Shown: positions 1 to 8,773, counted from the first letter of the stretch. The stretch: DNA of 43,641 nt from Hoeflea sp. (GCF_030682515.1 NZ_JAUXOD010000008.1:1-43641); one strand, 5' to 3'. Numbers and translations: made by a program. Notes: a model not told the origin generated them from the letters alone.

Positions 1-150
1 CCGCATCACCAGGGCGCCATCGACATGGCCAAGATCGTGCTCGAGCACGGCACCGATCCCGAAATCCGCAAGCTCGCCGAAGAGGTGATCGCCGCCCAGG
101 AGGGCGAGATCGCGATGATGCGCGCCTGGCTCGCCGCGCGCGGGCTCTGA
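1..150 (+). CDS. DUF305 family protein, C-terminal fragment
   Basis: The reading frame is open from the first base and ends at TGA 148-150. It encodes about 49 residues beginning [11 protein letters not shown]. The HHQGAIDMA stretch is the hallmark of DUF305, a ferritin-like helical family usually exported to the periplasm and often found near copper-handling genes. The fragment ends with a helix rich in Glu, Ala and Met. The start, any signal peptide and the upstream neighbours lie outside the window, so the specific role is unknown. Confidence 0.8.
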   Translation, partial: PHHQGAIDMAKIVLEHGTDPEIRKLAEEVIAAQEGEIAMMRAWLAARGL

Positions 151-167
151 GGCGGAACGCTTGCCCG

Positions 168-199
168 AAAACAGCAATGGCGCCCCGCGCGCCATTGCT
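168..199 (-). terminator. Rho-independent terminator after DUF1801 gene
   Basis: An 11-bp perfect stem (AGCAATGGCGC at 173-183 with GCGCCATTGCT at 189-199) closes a 5-base loop. Read on the minus strand it is followed by TGTTTTCG, so it best serves the minus-strand operon ending at 219. It may also stop transcription from the DUF305 gene on the plus strand, where no T-run follows. Confidence 0.6.
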
Positions 200-218
200 C
201 CTTGAAAGGCCCGAGGCC

Positions 219-572
219 TCAGGCCTTGCCGCGCTTGCGCAGCTTGTAGGTGAGCGCGAGCGCGATGCAGTGGGACAGGGCGTCCCGCTCAACCGGCCTT
301 CCAGACTCGACAACGATCGCCCGGTTGCCTTCGAAGGCGAGCGTATCGGGATAGAGCGCGTGGAATTCCTCGACCAGATGGGTGTGGCAGATGAACATCA
401 GCGCCACATCGCCGCCCGCGCGCGGTTGGATCCGCACGGAACTGCCGACATTGGCACGCACCGGGGCAAAGCTCTGCTCGCCCCATTTGAGGCTTTCGGC
501 GAGCGGGCCGACGCCCTGCGTGCGCGCAGCCACCTCGTGGATCAGCGCCTTGAGCTCCTCAGGCGTCATCAC
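219..572 (-). CDS. DUF1801 domain protein
   Basis: This 117-residue soluble protein starts MMTPEELKALIHEV and contains the SLKWGEQSFAP segment and a central 'ALMFICHTHLVEEF' strand region typical of the DUF1801 (YdhG-like) fold. No enzymatic activity is established for the family. Its first codons overlap the stop of the upstream 3-methyladenine glycosylase gene (stop at 569-571), so the two are almost certainly co-transcribed and translationally coupled. An AGGCGG sequence sits just upstream of the ATG. A hairpin terminator follows at 168-199. No membrane segment or signal peptide is visible. Confidence 0.75.
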   Translation of the reverse strand: MMTPEELKALIHEVAARTQGVGPLAESLKWGEQSFAPVRANVGSSVRIQPRAGGDVALMFICHTHLVEEFHALYPDTLAFEGNRAIVVESGRPVERDALSHCIALALTYKLRKRGKA

Positions 573-1201
573 GGCCGCCTGAGCTCGGCGCGCGCCGCCT
601 CGACGTCGGCGCGGCAGCAGCAGCCCTCGAGATGGTCATTGACGAGCCCCATCGCCTGCATGAAGGCATAGACCGTGGTGGGGCCGACAAAGCTCCAGCC
701 GCGCTTCTTGAGATCCTTGGAGATGCGGGTCGAGACGGCGGTTGTGGGGTTGGCGGTCAGGGTGGCGTAGTCCACCCGCGCCGGGCGCTCCTCGGGGCCG
801 GGCTCATGGCTCCAGAAGTAGCGGGCGAGCGATCCGAACTCGTCGACCATCTCGATCGCGCGACCGGCATTGTTGATGGTCGAGACGATCTTGCCGCGAT
901 GGCGCACGATGCCCTTGTCGGCGAGCAGCCGCTCGATGTCGGTCTCGTCAAAGCGGGCGACCTTGCGAAAGTCGAAGCCCGCGAAACCGGCGCGAAAATT
1001 CTCGCGCTTGCGCAGGATGGTGAGCCACGACAGCCCCGACTGGAACCCTTCCAGGCAGATCTTCTCGAACAGGCGGATATCGTCGGTGACCGGCCGGCCC
1101 CATTCCTGGTCGTGATAGGCAAGGTAATCGGGCAGCGTGCCCGGCCAGAAACAGCGCGTGCGGCCGTCCTCGGAGGTGATCAGACCGTTGTCATGCGCCA
1201 T
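569..1201 (-). CDS. tag: DNA-3-methyladenine glycosylase I
   Basis: Tag removes 3-methyladenine from alkylated DNA as the first step of base-excision repair. The 210-residue protein has the family's zinc-binding pattern: Cys17 and His30 near the N-terminus (RCFWPG, then YLAYHDQEWG) and a C-terminal DHLEGC segment. The central FEKICLEGFQSGLSWLTIL region, with its Gln, Ser and Trp, is the conserved helix-hairpin-helix core. The start is set at 1201 because GTGGAG lies 7-8 bases upstream; an upstream in-frame ATG at 1225 lacks such a site. It overlaps the DUF1801 gene by 4 bases. Confidence 0.93.
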   Translation of the reverse strand: MAHDNGLITSEDGRTRCFWPGTLPDYLAYHDQEWGRPVTDDIRLFEKICLEGFQSGLSWLTILRKRENFRAGFAGFDFRKVARFDETDIERLLADKGIVRHRGKIVSTINNAGRAIEMVDEFGSLARYFWSHEPGPEERPARVDYATLTANPTTAVSTRISKDLKKRGWSFVGPTTVYAFMQAMGLVNDHLEGCCCRADVEAARAELRRP

Positions 1202-1453
1202 CGTCGGGCTCCACTTTTCTGGCAAATCATCATGGTTAACCGGGAATCGGCGGCAATTAAGCTGGCGTTCACCGCGTTTGGCAAGGCGGCGATAACCCTA
1301 AGGAGAGGTTTCCGGTCACAGCGGCAGTTTATCGATGCGGATTCACCAATTGATTCCACACGCGCCCCCAGCATGGCCTCGGATGCAGGGCCAGCGGTGC
1401 AAACCGGCGGTGGCGTGCTGCAAAGATCAGACGAAAGGGTTTGGGTCCGTCCG

Positions 1454-2221
1454 ATGAAAACACTTGCTCTCCTCATGATGTCAGGCGCGGCCTTGGGCCT
1501 CGCTTCGCTAGCCACACCCGCCGGCGCCAGCGACCGCTACGGCCAGCGCCCGCCTGTGGTGCTGAGCCCGGATCTGTCCGCCCCCTGGGTGATGCAACTG
1601 GGTGGCCAGGCGGCACCGCGCGGCGGCGTGGTCGTAAGGACCCAGCCGAAAGTTGTCCGGGCGCCCCAACCCCAGACCCGCACGCTCAGGAGCGAGCCGA
1701 ACCGGGTCACGAATGTGGCGCTGGCGGCACCCCGGGCGAAACCCGCGCCGGTCCGCCAGATCGACCCGCAATTCCTGCCGCAGACGGTGGCCTATGACGG
1801 CAACCACAAGCCGGGAACGATCATCATCGATACCAGCGCGCGCTTCCTCTACCACGTCATGGGCGATGGCCAGGCGCGCCGCTACGGCGTGGGCGTCGGC
1901 AAGGAAGGCCACTCCTGGAGCGGCACCGAGAAGGTGAGCCGCAAGGCGGAGTGGCCGGACTGGCGTCCGCCGGCGGAAATGATCAAGCGGGTGCGCGAGA
2001 AGGAAGGCCGGGTCCTGCCGGCGCACATGAAGGGCGGCCCGGAAAACCCGCTCGGGGCGCGGGCCTTGTATCTCGGCTCGACGCTCTACCGCATTCACGG
2101 GACCAACCAGCCCTGGACGATTGGCCAGGCCGTCTCGTCAGGCTGCATCCGCATGCGCAACGAGGATGTCACAGAACTCTACGAGCGCGTGGCTGTCGGC
2201 GCCAAGGTTATCGTGATGTAA
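1454..2221 (+). CDS. L,D-transpeptidase (ErfK/YbiS/YcfS/YnhG family)
   Basis: A 255-residue exported protein with an N-terminal signal peptide of about 25 residues (MKTLALLMMS..., cleavage near AGA-SD). The YkuD catalytic domain covers roughly residues 115-255. Its active site is the IHGTNQPWTIG histidine segment followed by SSGCIRMRNED with nucleophile Cys231. These enzymes make 3-3 peptidoglycan cross-links or attach proteins to peptidoglycan in the periplasm. The frame stays open far upstream to 632, but the ATG at 1454 is chosen because it alone yields a signal peptide. A strong terminator follows at 2249. The next gene is a close paralogue. Confidence 0.88.
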   Translation: MKTLALLMMSGAALGLASLATPAGASDRYGQRPPVVLSPDLSAPWVMQLGGQAAPRGGVVVRTQPKVVRAPQPQTRTLRSEPNRVTNVALAAPRAKPAPVRQIDPQFLPQTVAYDGNHKPGTIIIDTSARFLYHVMGDGQARRYGVGVGKEGHSWSGTEKVSRKAEWPDWRPPAEMIKRVREKEGRVLPAHMKGGPENPLGARALYLGSTLYRIHGTNQPWTIGQAVSSGCIRMRNEDVTELYERVAVGAKVIVM

Positions 2222-2248
2222 TCGCACGTCTGTACTTCAACCATCCGG

Positions 2249-2285
2249 AAACCCGGCCCGGCATTATCGCCGAGGCCGGGTTTTT
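2249..2285 (+). terminator. Rho-independent terminator after first L,D-transpeptidase
   Basis: A 9-bp perfect stem (AACCCGGCC at 2249-2257 with GGCCGGGTT at 2274-2282) runs into TTTTT at 2281-2285. It lies 28 bases after the stop codon, so the two transpeptidase genes are probably separate transcription units. Confidence 0.85.
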
Positions 2286-2396
2286 CATGCAAATGTGTAA
2301 GGCCAGATGTCACTTTAGCCTTGCCGACAGTTGATCCTCCGGAAATCGATGGTACCTTTGGCTTACTGGACCAGGCACCGAAGAGGGGGAACGACC

Positions 2397-3104
2397 ATGT
2401 CCTTGCTGCGCCATTCAACCAGATCCGCGATGTTTGGCGCGAGCGCCCTCGGGCTGCTGATTGCCCCGGTCCTGCCTGAAGCCCAGGCCTTGCCGCGCAC
2501 CCAGGCCGCCCTGACCGAAACATCCCTGCCGATCGTGCAGGTTCAGCAATCGAAGAAGCCGAAATCGGAATTCTGGCGCAAGAAGGTCCGGCTCCAGACC
2601 AGCGAGAAGCCCGGCACGATCATCATCGATACCAGCACCAAGTATCTCTACTATGTCGAGGGCAACAACCGCGCCACGCGCTATGGCGTGGGCGTCGGCC
2701 GCGACGGGTTCGGCTGGTCGGGAACCGTGCAGGTGGGCCGCAAGGCCGAATGGCCGGACTGGCGTCCGCCCGCCTCCATGATCGCGCGCGAGCGCAAGCA
2801 GGGCCGCATCCTTCCGGCCCACATGAAGGGCGGGCCCAACAACCCGCTCGGCGCCCGTGCGCTCTATCTCTACAAGGGCGGCCGCGACACGATCTTCCGC
2901 ATTCACGGCACCAACCAGCCCTGGACCATCGGCCAGAACATGTCGTCGGGCTGTATCCGCATGATGAACGAGGATGTCGAGCATCTCTACAGCCGCACCG
3001 GCGTCGGCTCCAAGGTGATCGTGATCGGTCCGAATGGAAAGGGCGCCGACAAGCTCTATTCCGATCGCGGCCAGGACCTGATGGGGACCCTGTTCGGCGG
3101 CTGA
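2397..3104 (+). CDS. L,D-transpeptidase (ErfK/YbiS/YcfS/YnhG family), second copy
   Basis: A 235-residue paralogue of the preceding transpeptidase. The start at 2397 is supported by the purine-rich site GAAGAGGGGGA at 2380-2390 and gives an N-terminal signal sequence with a hydrophobic core (MFGASALGLLIAPVL). The YkuD domain spans about residues 70-215, with the same IHGTNQPWTIG segment and SSGCIRMMNED carrying nucleophile Cys186. It differs from the first copy in a shorter linker before the domain and an extra C-terminal tail of about 20 residues (GADKLYSDRGQDL...). It probably acts in the periplasm on peptidoglycan peptides; substrate preference cannot be read from the sequence. Confidence 0.88.
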   Translation: MSLLRHSTRSAMFGASALGLLIAPVLPEAQALPRTQAALTETSLPIVQVQQSKKPKSEFWRKKVRLQTSEKPGTIIIDTSTKYLYYVEGNNRATRYGVGVGRDGFGWSGTVQVGRKAEWPDWRPPASMIARERKQGRILPAHMKGGPNNPLGARALYLYKGGRDTIFRIHGTNQPWTIGQNMSSGCIRMMNEDVEHLYSRTGVGSKVIVIGPNGKGADKLYSDRGQDLMGTLFGG

Positions 3105-3168
3105 GGCTTGCGTGTGAGCGACAGGCTTCGCTGATGGCCTGGGGCAGGTTCATTGGCCCGAGGCATTC

Positions 3169-3214
3169 AAAAAAGCGGCGGCTTCGAAAACCGCCGCCGT
3201 TAAACATCTTTTTT
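3169..3214. terminator. Bidirectional terminator
   Basis: The stem GCGGCGG (3175-3181) pairs with CCGCCGC (3191-3197) around CTTCGAAAA. On the minus strand it is followed at once by six T residues (AAAAAA at 3169-3174 on the plus strand). On the plus strand a T6 run follows about ten bases later (3209-3214). It separates the convergent L,D-transpeptidase and membrane-protein genes. Confidence 0.75.
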
Positions 3215-3342
3215 CAGTGCGACGTCCGACTGCCGGTGCGGAAGTTTCGAGATCGCAGACGCCGGAATCTGCGGTCAAAACACAGTCCCTGCAACGCACA
3301 CAACATACGGGCGCCGTAACCGGAACAGCCGCTCCATGCGCG

Positions 3343-3738
3343 TTAAGACAAGCTGACGAACCCACCGATGATCCCGGCGACCGCGCCGACCAGGACCATC
3401 CGCTTTCGAAGCAGTTCGCAATAAGCGCAGCGCGGCGGGTCTTTGTCTTCCTCAAGCGGCTGTCCACCGCCTCCCGGTGCTCCCGCCTGGACCCCGGCTC
3501 CTTGCAGGTTGTCCTGGGTAACACAGGCGACAACCATCGAAATGAAAGCCATTGCTCCGAATATTCCGGCCGAAATCAACAGAATCGGCAAAGCGGCGGC
3601 AACCAATACCGCGGCACCTGGGCCTGTGGCCAAGCCTGCAATACCAACAACAATGACACCGAATATAAGCGCCAGCAAAGCCACACCAAAGGCAACCAGA
3701 ATCGCGTTGCGAATACAGTTTCTCAAAAATGCTGACAT
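3343..3738 (-). CDS. Small membrane protein of unknown function
   Basis: A 131-residue protein with two long hydrophobic segments in the first 70 residues (about 12-45, rich in Gly/Ala/Val, and about 46-72) and a third near the C-terminus (about 112-130). The loop between holds a Gly-rich stretch and a CAYC motif (DPPRCAYCELLRKR) that could bind metal or form a disulfide. The start has a strong ribosome-binding site, AGGAG six bases upstream. I do not recognise the family. It stands alone between a terminator and glcF. Confidence 0.65.
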   Translation of the reverse strand: MSAFLRNCIRNAILVAFGVALLALIFGVIVVGIAGLATGPGAAVLVAAALPILLISAGIFGAMAFISMVVACVTQDNLQGAGVQAGAPGGGGQPLEEDKDPPRCAYCELLRKRMVLVGAVAGIIGGFVSLS

Positions 3739-3984
3739 TGCAAACTCCTATCTTGCAACCGCAAGTTATCCGACGCTGTGCTAAAGTCAATCTGTCAATT
3801 TTTATGGGAAATACTGCAGATTTTGCTGCCGTACCTGCTGAAATATTAAGCAGGCTCGAGCTGTGATTTCGTTGAGCAGAAGCAGGCTCCGTTCGATGAA
3901 TGAGCCCTAAGGTAGCCGATTGCATTACGAGCAAGGGGGCGGAGGACCACTGATCATTACTTGACTGAACCAGACTAAGGACAA
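3739..3984. other. Intergenic gap, no gene seen
   Basis: About 245 bases, visibly richer in A and T than the surroundings, between the small membrane gene and the 3' end of glcF. It holds the promoter region of the membrane gene on the minus strand (two TTGAC sequences near 3787-3797) but no convincing -10 box at standard spacing. No terminator hairpin with a T-run for glcF was found. Confidence 0.4.
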
Positions 3985-5307
3985 CTACAGCGTGGCCTTG
4001 ACCGCAGCCGGCACCCCGTCCGGCTTGTCACCGCCATAGACCCAGTCCAGGAGTTCTACCGTGTGGATGATCGGAATATCTGTCCCGCCGGCGATCTGGG
4101 TGATGCAGCCGATATTGCCGGTGGCGATGAGGTCGGGCTTGGTGCGCTCGATGTTCTTGACCTTGCGGTCGCGCAGCGTCCGGGCGATCTCGGGCTGCAG
4201 GATGTTGTAGACGCCCGCCGAGCCGCAGCACAGGTGCCCCTCAGGCGGGTCCTTGACGGTGAACCCTGCCGCCTTCAAGAGCGCCTTGGGCTGGACCGTG
4301 ATCTTCTGGCCATGCTGCATGGAGCAGGCCGAATGATAGGCTACGACCAGACCGGCGCCGTTGATCGGCGCCGGCAGCTCGAGCGTGGCCAGATATTCGG
4401 TGATGTCCCTGGCGAGGCCCGAGACCCGCGTCGCCTTTTCGGCATAGGCGGGATCCTCGCGCAGCATGTAGCCATAATCCTTGATGGTGGTGCCGCAGCC
4501 GGACGCGGTGATGATGATGGCGTCGAGCCCGCCCCGGTCGATCTGGCGTGTCCAGGCGTCGATGTTCTTGCGCGCGGCGTCGAGCGCATCGTGCTCGCGG
4601 CCCATGTGATGGACCAGCGCGCCGCAGCAGCCCTCGCCTTCGGGCACCACCACCTCGACGCCGATGCGGTTCAACAGCCTGACGGTCGCCTCGTTGATGC
4701 CGGGCTTGAGCACCGGCTGGGCGCAGCCGGTGAGGATGGCGACCCGGCCGCGCTTCTCGCCCGCCCCCGCGTGGGTGCCGGGCCTGGCGATGTTCGAGGC
4801 CCGGGGCACGGAGGGGGGCGCAAGTTCGAGCATCGCGGCCATGGGCTTGAGCCCAGGCACGGCGCGAAACAGGGGCGCGAAGGACCGGCCGAGCCGGGCG
4901 GCGTAGAGCGAGGCCCGGAGCCGTCCGGGATAGGGCAGCACCAGGGCCAGCAGCGCGCGGGTGATGCGGTTCATCAGCGGGCGCTTGTAGGTCTTCTCGA
5001 TATGGACGCGGGCGTGATCGACAAGGTGCATGTAATTGACGCCCGAGGGACAGGTGGTCATGCAGGCCAGGCACGACAGGCATCGGTCGATGTGGGTGAC
5101 CACCTGCTTGTCGGCGGGGCGGTTGTTCTCCAGCATGTCCTTGATCAGGTAGATCCGCCCGCGCGGGCTGTCGAGCTCGTTGCCGAGGGTCACATAGGTC
5201 GGGCAGGTGGCGGTGCAGAAGCCGCAATGGACGCATTTCCTCAGGATCTTCTCGGATTCGGCGACACCGGAATCGGCCAACTGCTCGGCGGTGAAATTGG
5301 TCTGCAT
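3985..5307 (-). CDS. glcF: Glycolate oxidase iron-sulfur subunit GlcF
   Basis: GlcF is the electron-transfer subunit of the GlcDEF glycolate dehydrogenase, which oxidises glycolate to glyoxylate at the inner face of the membrane. The 440-residue protein has two 4Fe-4S clusters' worth of cysteines: Cys25/28/31/35 (CVHCGFCTATCP) and Cys76/79/82/86 (CLSCLACMTTCP). Two CCG-type domains follow, marked by EGEGCCGALVHHMG and GHLCCGSAGVYN. Length and order match E. coli GlcF with a short extension. It is the last gene of the minus-strand cluster but is separated from glcE by a small membrane protein gene, which is unusual. Confidence 0.93.
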   Translation of the reverse strand: MQTNFTAEQLADSGVAESEKILRKCVHCGFCTATCPTYVTLGNELDSPRGRIYLIKDMLENNRPADKQVVTHIDRCLSCLACMTTCPSGVNYMHLVDHARVHIEKTYKRPLMNRITRALLALVLPYPGRLRASLYAARLGRSFAPLFRAVPGLKPMAAMLELAPPSVPRASNIARPGTHAGAGEKRGRVAILTGCAQPVLKPGINEATVRLLNRIGVEVVVPEGEGCCGALVHHMGREHDALDAARKNIDAWTRQIDRGGLDAIIITASGCGTTIKDYGYMLREDPAYAEKATRVSGLARDITEYLATLELPAPINGAGLVVAYHSACSMQHGQKITVQPKALLKAAGFTVKDPPEGHLCCGSAGVYNILQPEIARTLRDRKVKNIERTKPDLIATGNIGCITQIAGGTDIPIIHTVELLDWVYGGDKPDGVPAAVKATL

Positions 5308-5396
5308 GTCGCGGATACCTCGGGGCTATCGGAAGGAACCGGACCCCGCCATTCCGACGGCGGGGTCGAGTCCAGGAAGGGCGGGATGTGGCGCCG

Positions 5397-5774
5397 TCAG
5401 AGCAGCCAGCTTTGCGGATTGTCGATGGGTTCGTCGCGGGTGAGCTTCTGCAGCCCGACCACGGTGCGGATGATGATCCAGATGGCGACCAGGAAGATCG
5501 TCAGGAAGCCGATGAGCACGACAAACAGCACGGCGCTGACCAAGGCTCCGACCACGCCGATCCAGAAGGTGCGGATCACCCAGGTGTAGTGGCTCTCAAG
5601 CCAGGCCTCGGACTTGCCGCGGTTGAGATGGGCAAGGACAATGCCGACGATACCGGTGATCCCGATGAAGAAACTCGCCAGAAAGAGGACGTAGATGACC
5701 ACCAGATTGGTTTTGCCGGGCTCGAGCCAGCGATCGGTCTGGCGCGGTTGAGGGGCCTGGTCTTGATTGCTCAT
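5397..5774 (-). CDS. DUF4870/Tic20-like small membrane protein
   Basis: A 125-residue protein with three or four predicted membrane segments: about 25-50 (VVIYVLFLASFFIGITGIVG), 70-90 and 92-115. The shape and the final GLQKL region resemble DUF4870 (Tic20-related) proteins, whose function is unknown. The start has AGGAG at good spacing. The gene sits 47 bases after the glcE stop and 89 bases before glcF in the same direction, so it is probably co-transcribed with glycolate oxidase. It could be a passenger or help hold the complex at the membrane; the latter is speculation. Confidence 0.75.
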   Translation of the reverse strand: MSNQDQAPQPRQTDRWLEPGKTNLVVIYVLFLASFFIGITGIVGIVLAHLNRGKSEAWLESHYTWVIRTFWIGVVGALVSAVLFVVLIGFLTIFLVAIWIIIRTVVGLQKLTRDEPIDNPQSWLL

Positions 5775-5821
5775 GGCATGCTCCTTTGTTCCGAAAGAGA
5801 ATCTGCGACACCCGCAGGCTA

Positions 5822-7036
5822 TCACATGGTCGCCGTCATCCGCCCGGGGTTGAGAATGCCGCCCGGATCGAACTGATCCTTGATCCGCCGCGCCAGCGCA
5901 TCGAGCGCCTGGGGCTGCGGCTCGAACACGGGCACCGCGGCCCGCGTGGCGGCATCCGCGCGCACCAGCGTGGCATGGCCGCCGCCGAGCGCCTTGACAT
6001 ACTGGCGGACGAGATCGGCCTCGGGTTCGGCCTCCATCTGCAGCCAGACCAGCCCGCCCTGCCAGTCGTAGAAGGCATCGACCCCGGTCTTGAGCCGCAA
6101 GGCCGCGACCAGCTGGTGGCCGGCGCTGGGCGCCACGGAAACCCGCCAGACCGGTTTCGCGCGCTGCACGGCAAAGGGCTTCACATCCCGGATGTCGCGC
6201 CACAGGTCACGGGTGACTTCGGCATCCAGCACCGAGACTTCACCGCGACGACGCATTTCCGCGACAAGCCGCTCGGTGCGCACGTCAACGGAGGGCGTGA
6301 GCCCCTCGAGCCGGAGAACCGTGGCCGCCTCGCCCTTGAGGGTATCGCCAAACCTGTAGGCGACGCTGAGCGGCAGGTGTGCTGCGCCCGAGACTTCGAC
6401 CGACATCGCCATGGCCGCGGCCATGGCTTCGGCGGCCTCGGCGTCATTCAGCCCGGAGACGGCGACGGTCACGGCGGTTTCAGGCCGCGGCAGCACCTTG
6501 AAGATCACCTCGCAAAGTACGCCGAGCGTACCCCAGGAGCCGGCCAGCAGCTTGACCAGGTCGAGCCCCGTCACATTCTTCATCACCCGGCCGCCGCTCT
6601 TGACGATCTCGCCCGATCCGTTGACGAAGCGCACGCCCAGCAAATTGTCGCGCGCAGCCCCCGCCTGGATGCGTCTCGGGCCGGAGATGTTGCCCGCGAA
6701 CACGCCGCCGATGGTCGGTTCGCCGTCCACACCCAGAAGCGGCCGGTGATCCATCGGCTCGAAGGTCAGCATCTGGTTGTTGGCGGCCAGCGCCGACTCG
6801 ATCTCGGAGAGCGGCGTGCCGGCGCGCGCGGCCATCACCAGTTCGGACGGATCATAATTGGTGATTCCGGTGAGCCTCGCCAGCGACAGCACCGAGGCTG
6901 CCTGAGAGGGGCGGCCAAGGCCGGCGCGGGTGCCGCCGCCCCTGACCTCGATCGGAAGGCCCGCGGCATTGGCCTGGCTCACGATCCGCGCGACGTCGTC
7001 TTCGCTCTCGGGGTGCTGGATCTCGGACAGGCTCAT
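5822..7036 (-). CDS. glcE: Glycolate oxidase subunit GlcE
   Basis: GlcE is the second FAD-domain subunit of glycolate oxidase. The 404-residue protein has a PCMH-type FAD-binding fold: EVRGGGTRAGLGRP (about 30-43), then HRPLLGVDGEPTIGG and FAGNISGPRRIQAGAARD. A C-terminal segment ends DQFDPGGILNPGRM, typical of glycolate oxidase and related oxidases. The start ATG at 7036 overlaps the glcD stop by four bases (ATGA), so translation is coupled. The frame is open upstream into glcD but no separate start there is plausible. Confidence 0.93.
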   Translation of the reverse strand: MSLSEIQHPESEDDVARIVSQANAAGLPIEVRGGGTRAGLGRPSQAASVLSLARLTGITNYDPSELVMAARAGTPLSEIESALAANNQMLTFEPMDHRPLLGVDGEPTIGGVFAGNISGPRRIQAGAARDNLLGVRFVNGSGEIVKSGGRVMKNVTGLDLVKLLAGSWGTLGVLCEVIFKVLPRPETAVTVAVSGLNDAEAAEAMAAAMAMSVEVSGAAHLPLSVAYRFGDTLKGEAATVLRLEGLTPSVDVRTERLVAEMRRRGEVSVLDAEVTRDLWRDIRDVKPFAVQRAKPVWRVSVAPSAGHQLVAALRLKTGVDAFYDWQGGLVWLQMEAEPEADLVRQYVKALGGGHATLVRADAATRAAVPVFEPQPQALDALARRIKDQFDPGGILNPGRMTATM

Positions 7037-8544
7037 GCCGCTGTCTTCCCTGTGCGGGCAGCGCCGGCTTTGCCCTCTTCGGCCAATGCGCTCTGGTTGC
7101 CCGTCTGGCTGCCGTTGCGGCCTTCGAGTGGAAACACCTTGGAGGGGTTGAGGATCCATTTCGGATCGAAGGCGGCGCGCACCCGCATCTGCTGGGCGAG
7201 ATCCGCGTCGGAATACTGATGGCGCATCAGGTCGCGCTTCTCGATGCCCACGCCATGCTCGCCGGTGAGGCAACCGCCGGCGTCGACACAGAGCTTGAGA
7301 ATATCGTTGCCGGCCATTTCCGCCTTGAGGCTTTCTTCCGGATCATTGGCGTCGAACAGGATCAGGGGATGCATGTTGCCGTCGCCGGCATGGAACACAT
7401 TGGCGACTCTCAATCCGTAACGGTCGGTGATCTCGCTGGTCTTGGCCAACACATAGGACAATTGCCCGAGCGGCACGGTGCCGTCCATGCAGATGTAGTC
7501 GGCGATGCGGCCGGTGGCGCCGAAGGCTGATTTGCGGCCCTTCCAGATCAGCGCGGCCTCCGTCGCCGACTGACTTTCCCTTATGGTCTTGACGCCGTGC
7601 CTGCGGGCGATCTCGATGATGCGTGCGAGCATGGCGTCCATCTCGGCGTCCGAGCCCTCGACCTCGACGATCAGCAGGGCCTCGACATCCATGGGGTAGC
7701 CGGCATGGGCAAAGGCCTCGCAGATCTCGATGGCGGGCTTGTCCATGAACTCGATGGCCACCGGAATGATGCCCGCGCCGATGATGTCGGTGACGCAGGC
7801 GCCTGCGGCGACGGAGGTTTCAAAGCCGAACAGCACAGGCCGCGCACCCTCGGGCTTGGCCAGCAGCCTGACGGTGGCCTCGGTGACGATGCCCAACTGG
7901 CCTTCCGACCCGCAGATCAGGCCGAGCAGATCGTAGCCCGACGAATCCAGCGCCTTGCCGCCGATATCGACGATCGAGCCGTCGAACATGACCATCCGGA
8001 CGCCCATCAGATTGTTGGTGGTCACGCCGTATTTGAGGCAATGGGCGCCGCCGGAGTTCATGCCGATATTGCCGCCGATGGTGCAGGCCAGCTGCGAGCT
8101 CGGGTCCGGCGCGTAGAAGAAGCCGTCGGCATCCACCGCCTGGCTGATGGAAATGTTGGTGACGCCTGCCTGCACCCTGGCTGCGCGGTTGGCGTAGTCC
8201 ACCTCCAGGATCTGGTTCATCTTGGACACGCCGATGACGATGGCGTCCTCCTGGGGAATGGCGCCGCCGGAGAGCGAGGTGCCGGCGCCGCGCGGCACCA
8301 CGGAAATGGCGTTGTCGTTGCAGTATTTCAGCACGGCGGCGACCTGGGCCGTCGTCTCGGGCAGGACCACCGCCAGCGGCATGCGTCGGTAGGATACGAA
8401 AGCGTCGGTGTCGAAGGGCACCAGTTCGCGCTCTTCGGTGATCAGGCAGCTCTCGGGCAGCAATTGCGCGAGATCGGCGATGATGGCGGGACGGCGGCCG
8501 ATGACGGCCAGGTCAGGCTCCAGAAAGGCAATCAGGTCCGGCAT
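7033..8544 (-). CDS. glcD: Glycolate oxidase subunit GlcD
   Basis: GlcD is the catalytic FAD subunit that oxidises glycolate to glyoxylate. The 503-residue length matches E. coli GlcD (499). The FAD-binding PCMH domain is in the N-terminal half (PRGAGTSLSGGAIPQED, then IGGNIGMNSGGAHCLKYG). The C-terminal FAD-oxidase domain carries FHAGDGNMHPLILFD and GCLTGEHGVGIEKRDLM, with the family's conserved histidines. The start at 8544 has GAGGAGGAA just upstream, better than the earlier in-frame codon. It is the first gene of the glcD-glcE-membrane-glcF run and is divergent from a LysR regulator. Confidence 0.95.
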   Translation of the reverse strand: MPDLIAFLEPDLAVIGRRPAIIADLAQLLPESCLITEERELVPFDTDAFVSYRRMPLAVVLPETTAQVAAVLKYCNDNAISVVPRGAGTSLSGGAIPQEDAIVIGVSKMNQILEVDYANRAARVQAGVTNISISQAVDADGFFYAPDPSSQLACTIGGNIGMNSGGAHCLKYGVTTNNLMGVRMVMFDGSIVDIGGKALDSSGYDLLGLICGSEGQLGIVTEATVRLLAKPEGARPVLFGFETSVAAGACVTDIIGAGIIPVAIEFMDKPAIEICEAFAHAGYPMDVEALLIVEVEGSDAEMDAMLARIIEIARRHGVKTIRESQSATEAALIWKGRKSAFGATGRIADYICMDGTVPLGQLSYVLAKTSEITDRYGLRVANVFHAGDGNMHPLILFDANDPEESLKAEMAGNDILKLCVDAGGCLTGEHGVGIEKRDLMRHQYSDADLAQQMRVRAAFDPKWILNPSKVFPLEGRNGSQTGNQSALAEEGKAGAARTGKTAA

Positions 8545-8598
8545 GGCTTCCTCCTCGCAATTCGCGCCTGCGGCATGGACTTGACGCGCAGGCACAAC

Positions 8599-8617
8599 TG
8601 GTATTTTTAATTTACCA
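8599..8617. promoter_or_regulatory. Candidate operator upstream of glcD
   Basis: TGGTA and TACCA arms flank nine A/T bases about 55 bases upstream of the glcD start, in the region shared with the divergent LysR gene. TGGT/ACCA arms recall FadR-subfamily GntR sites, but their spacing is usually shorter. The binding protein is a guess. Confidence 0.3.
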
Positions 8618-8773
8618 CTCAATCCCCCTGGCGGCAACGCAGAATCCGTCTCCGCCTCGCCGTGGCTGTCCCGCAACCGAGTTCGAACCTGTTTTTCCGA
8701 GGCTGAGTGATCCGGAACGGCCTGGCTTGCGTATGGTTACAGAGTCTATCTGCAAAAAGGGAGACGGCCTGCA

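Noticed and set aside
632-1453. Long open frame continuous with the first L,D-transpeptidase
   Set aside because: It is antisense to tag and has no signal peptide or family match before 1454. High GC keeps such frames open.
4063-8610. Long plus-strand frames opposite glcF, glcE and glcD
   Set aside because: They mirror well-supported minus-strand genes, show Gly/Asp/His-rich compositions typical of antisense translation, and have no motifs.
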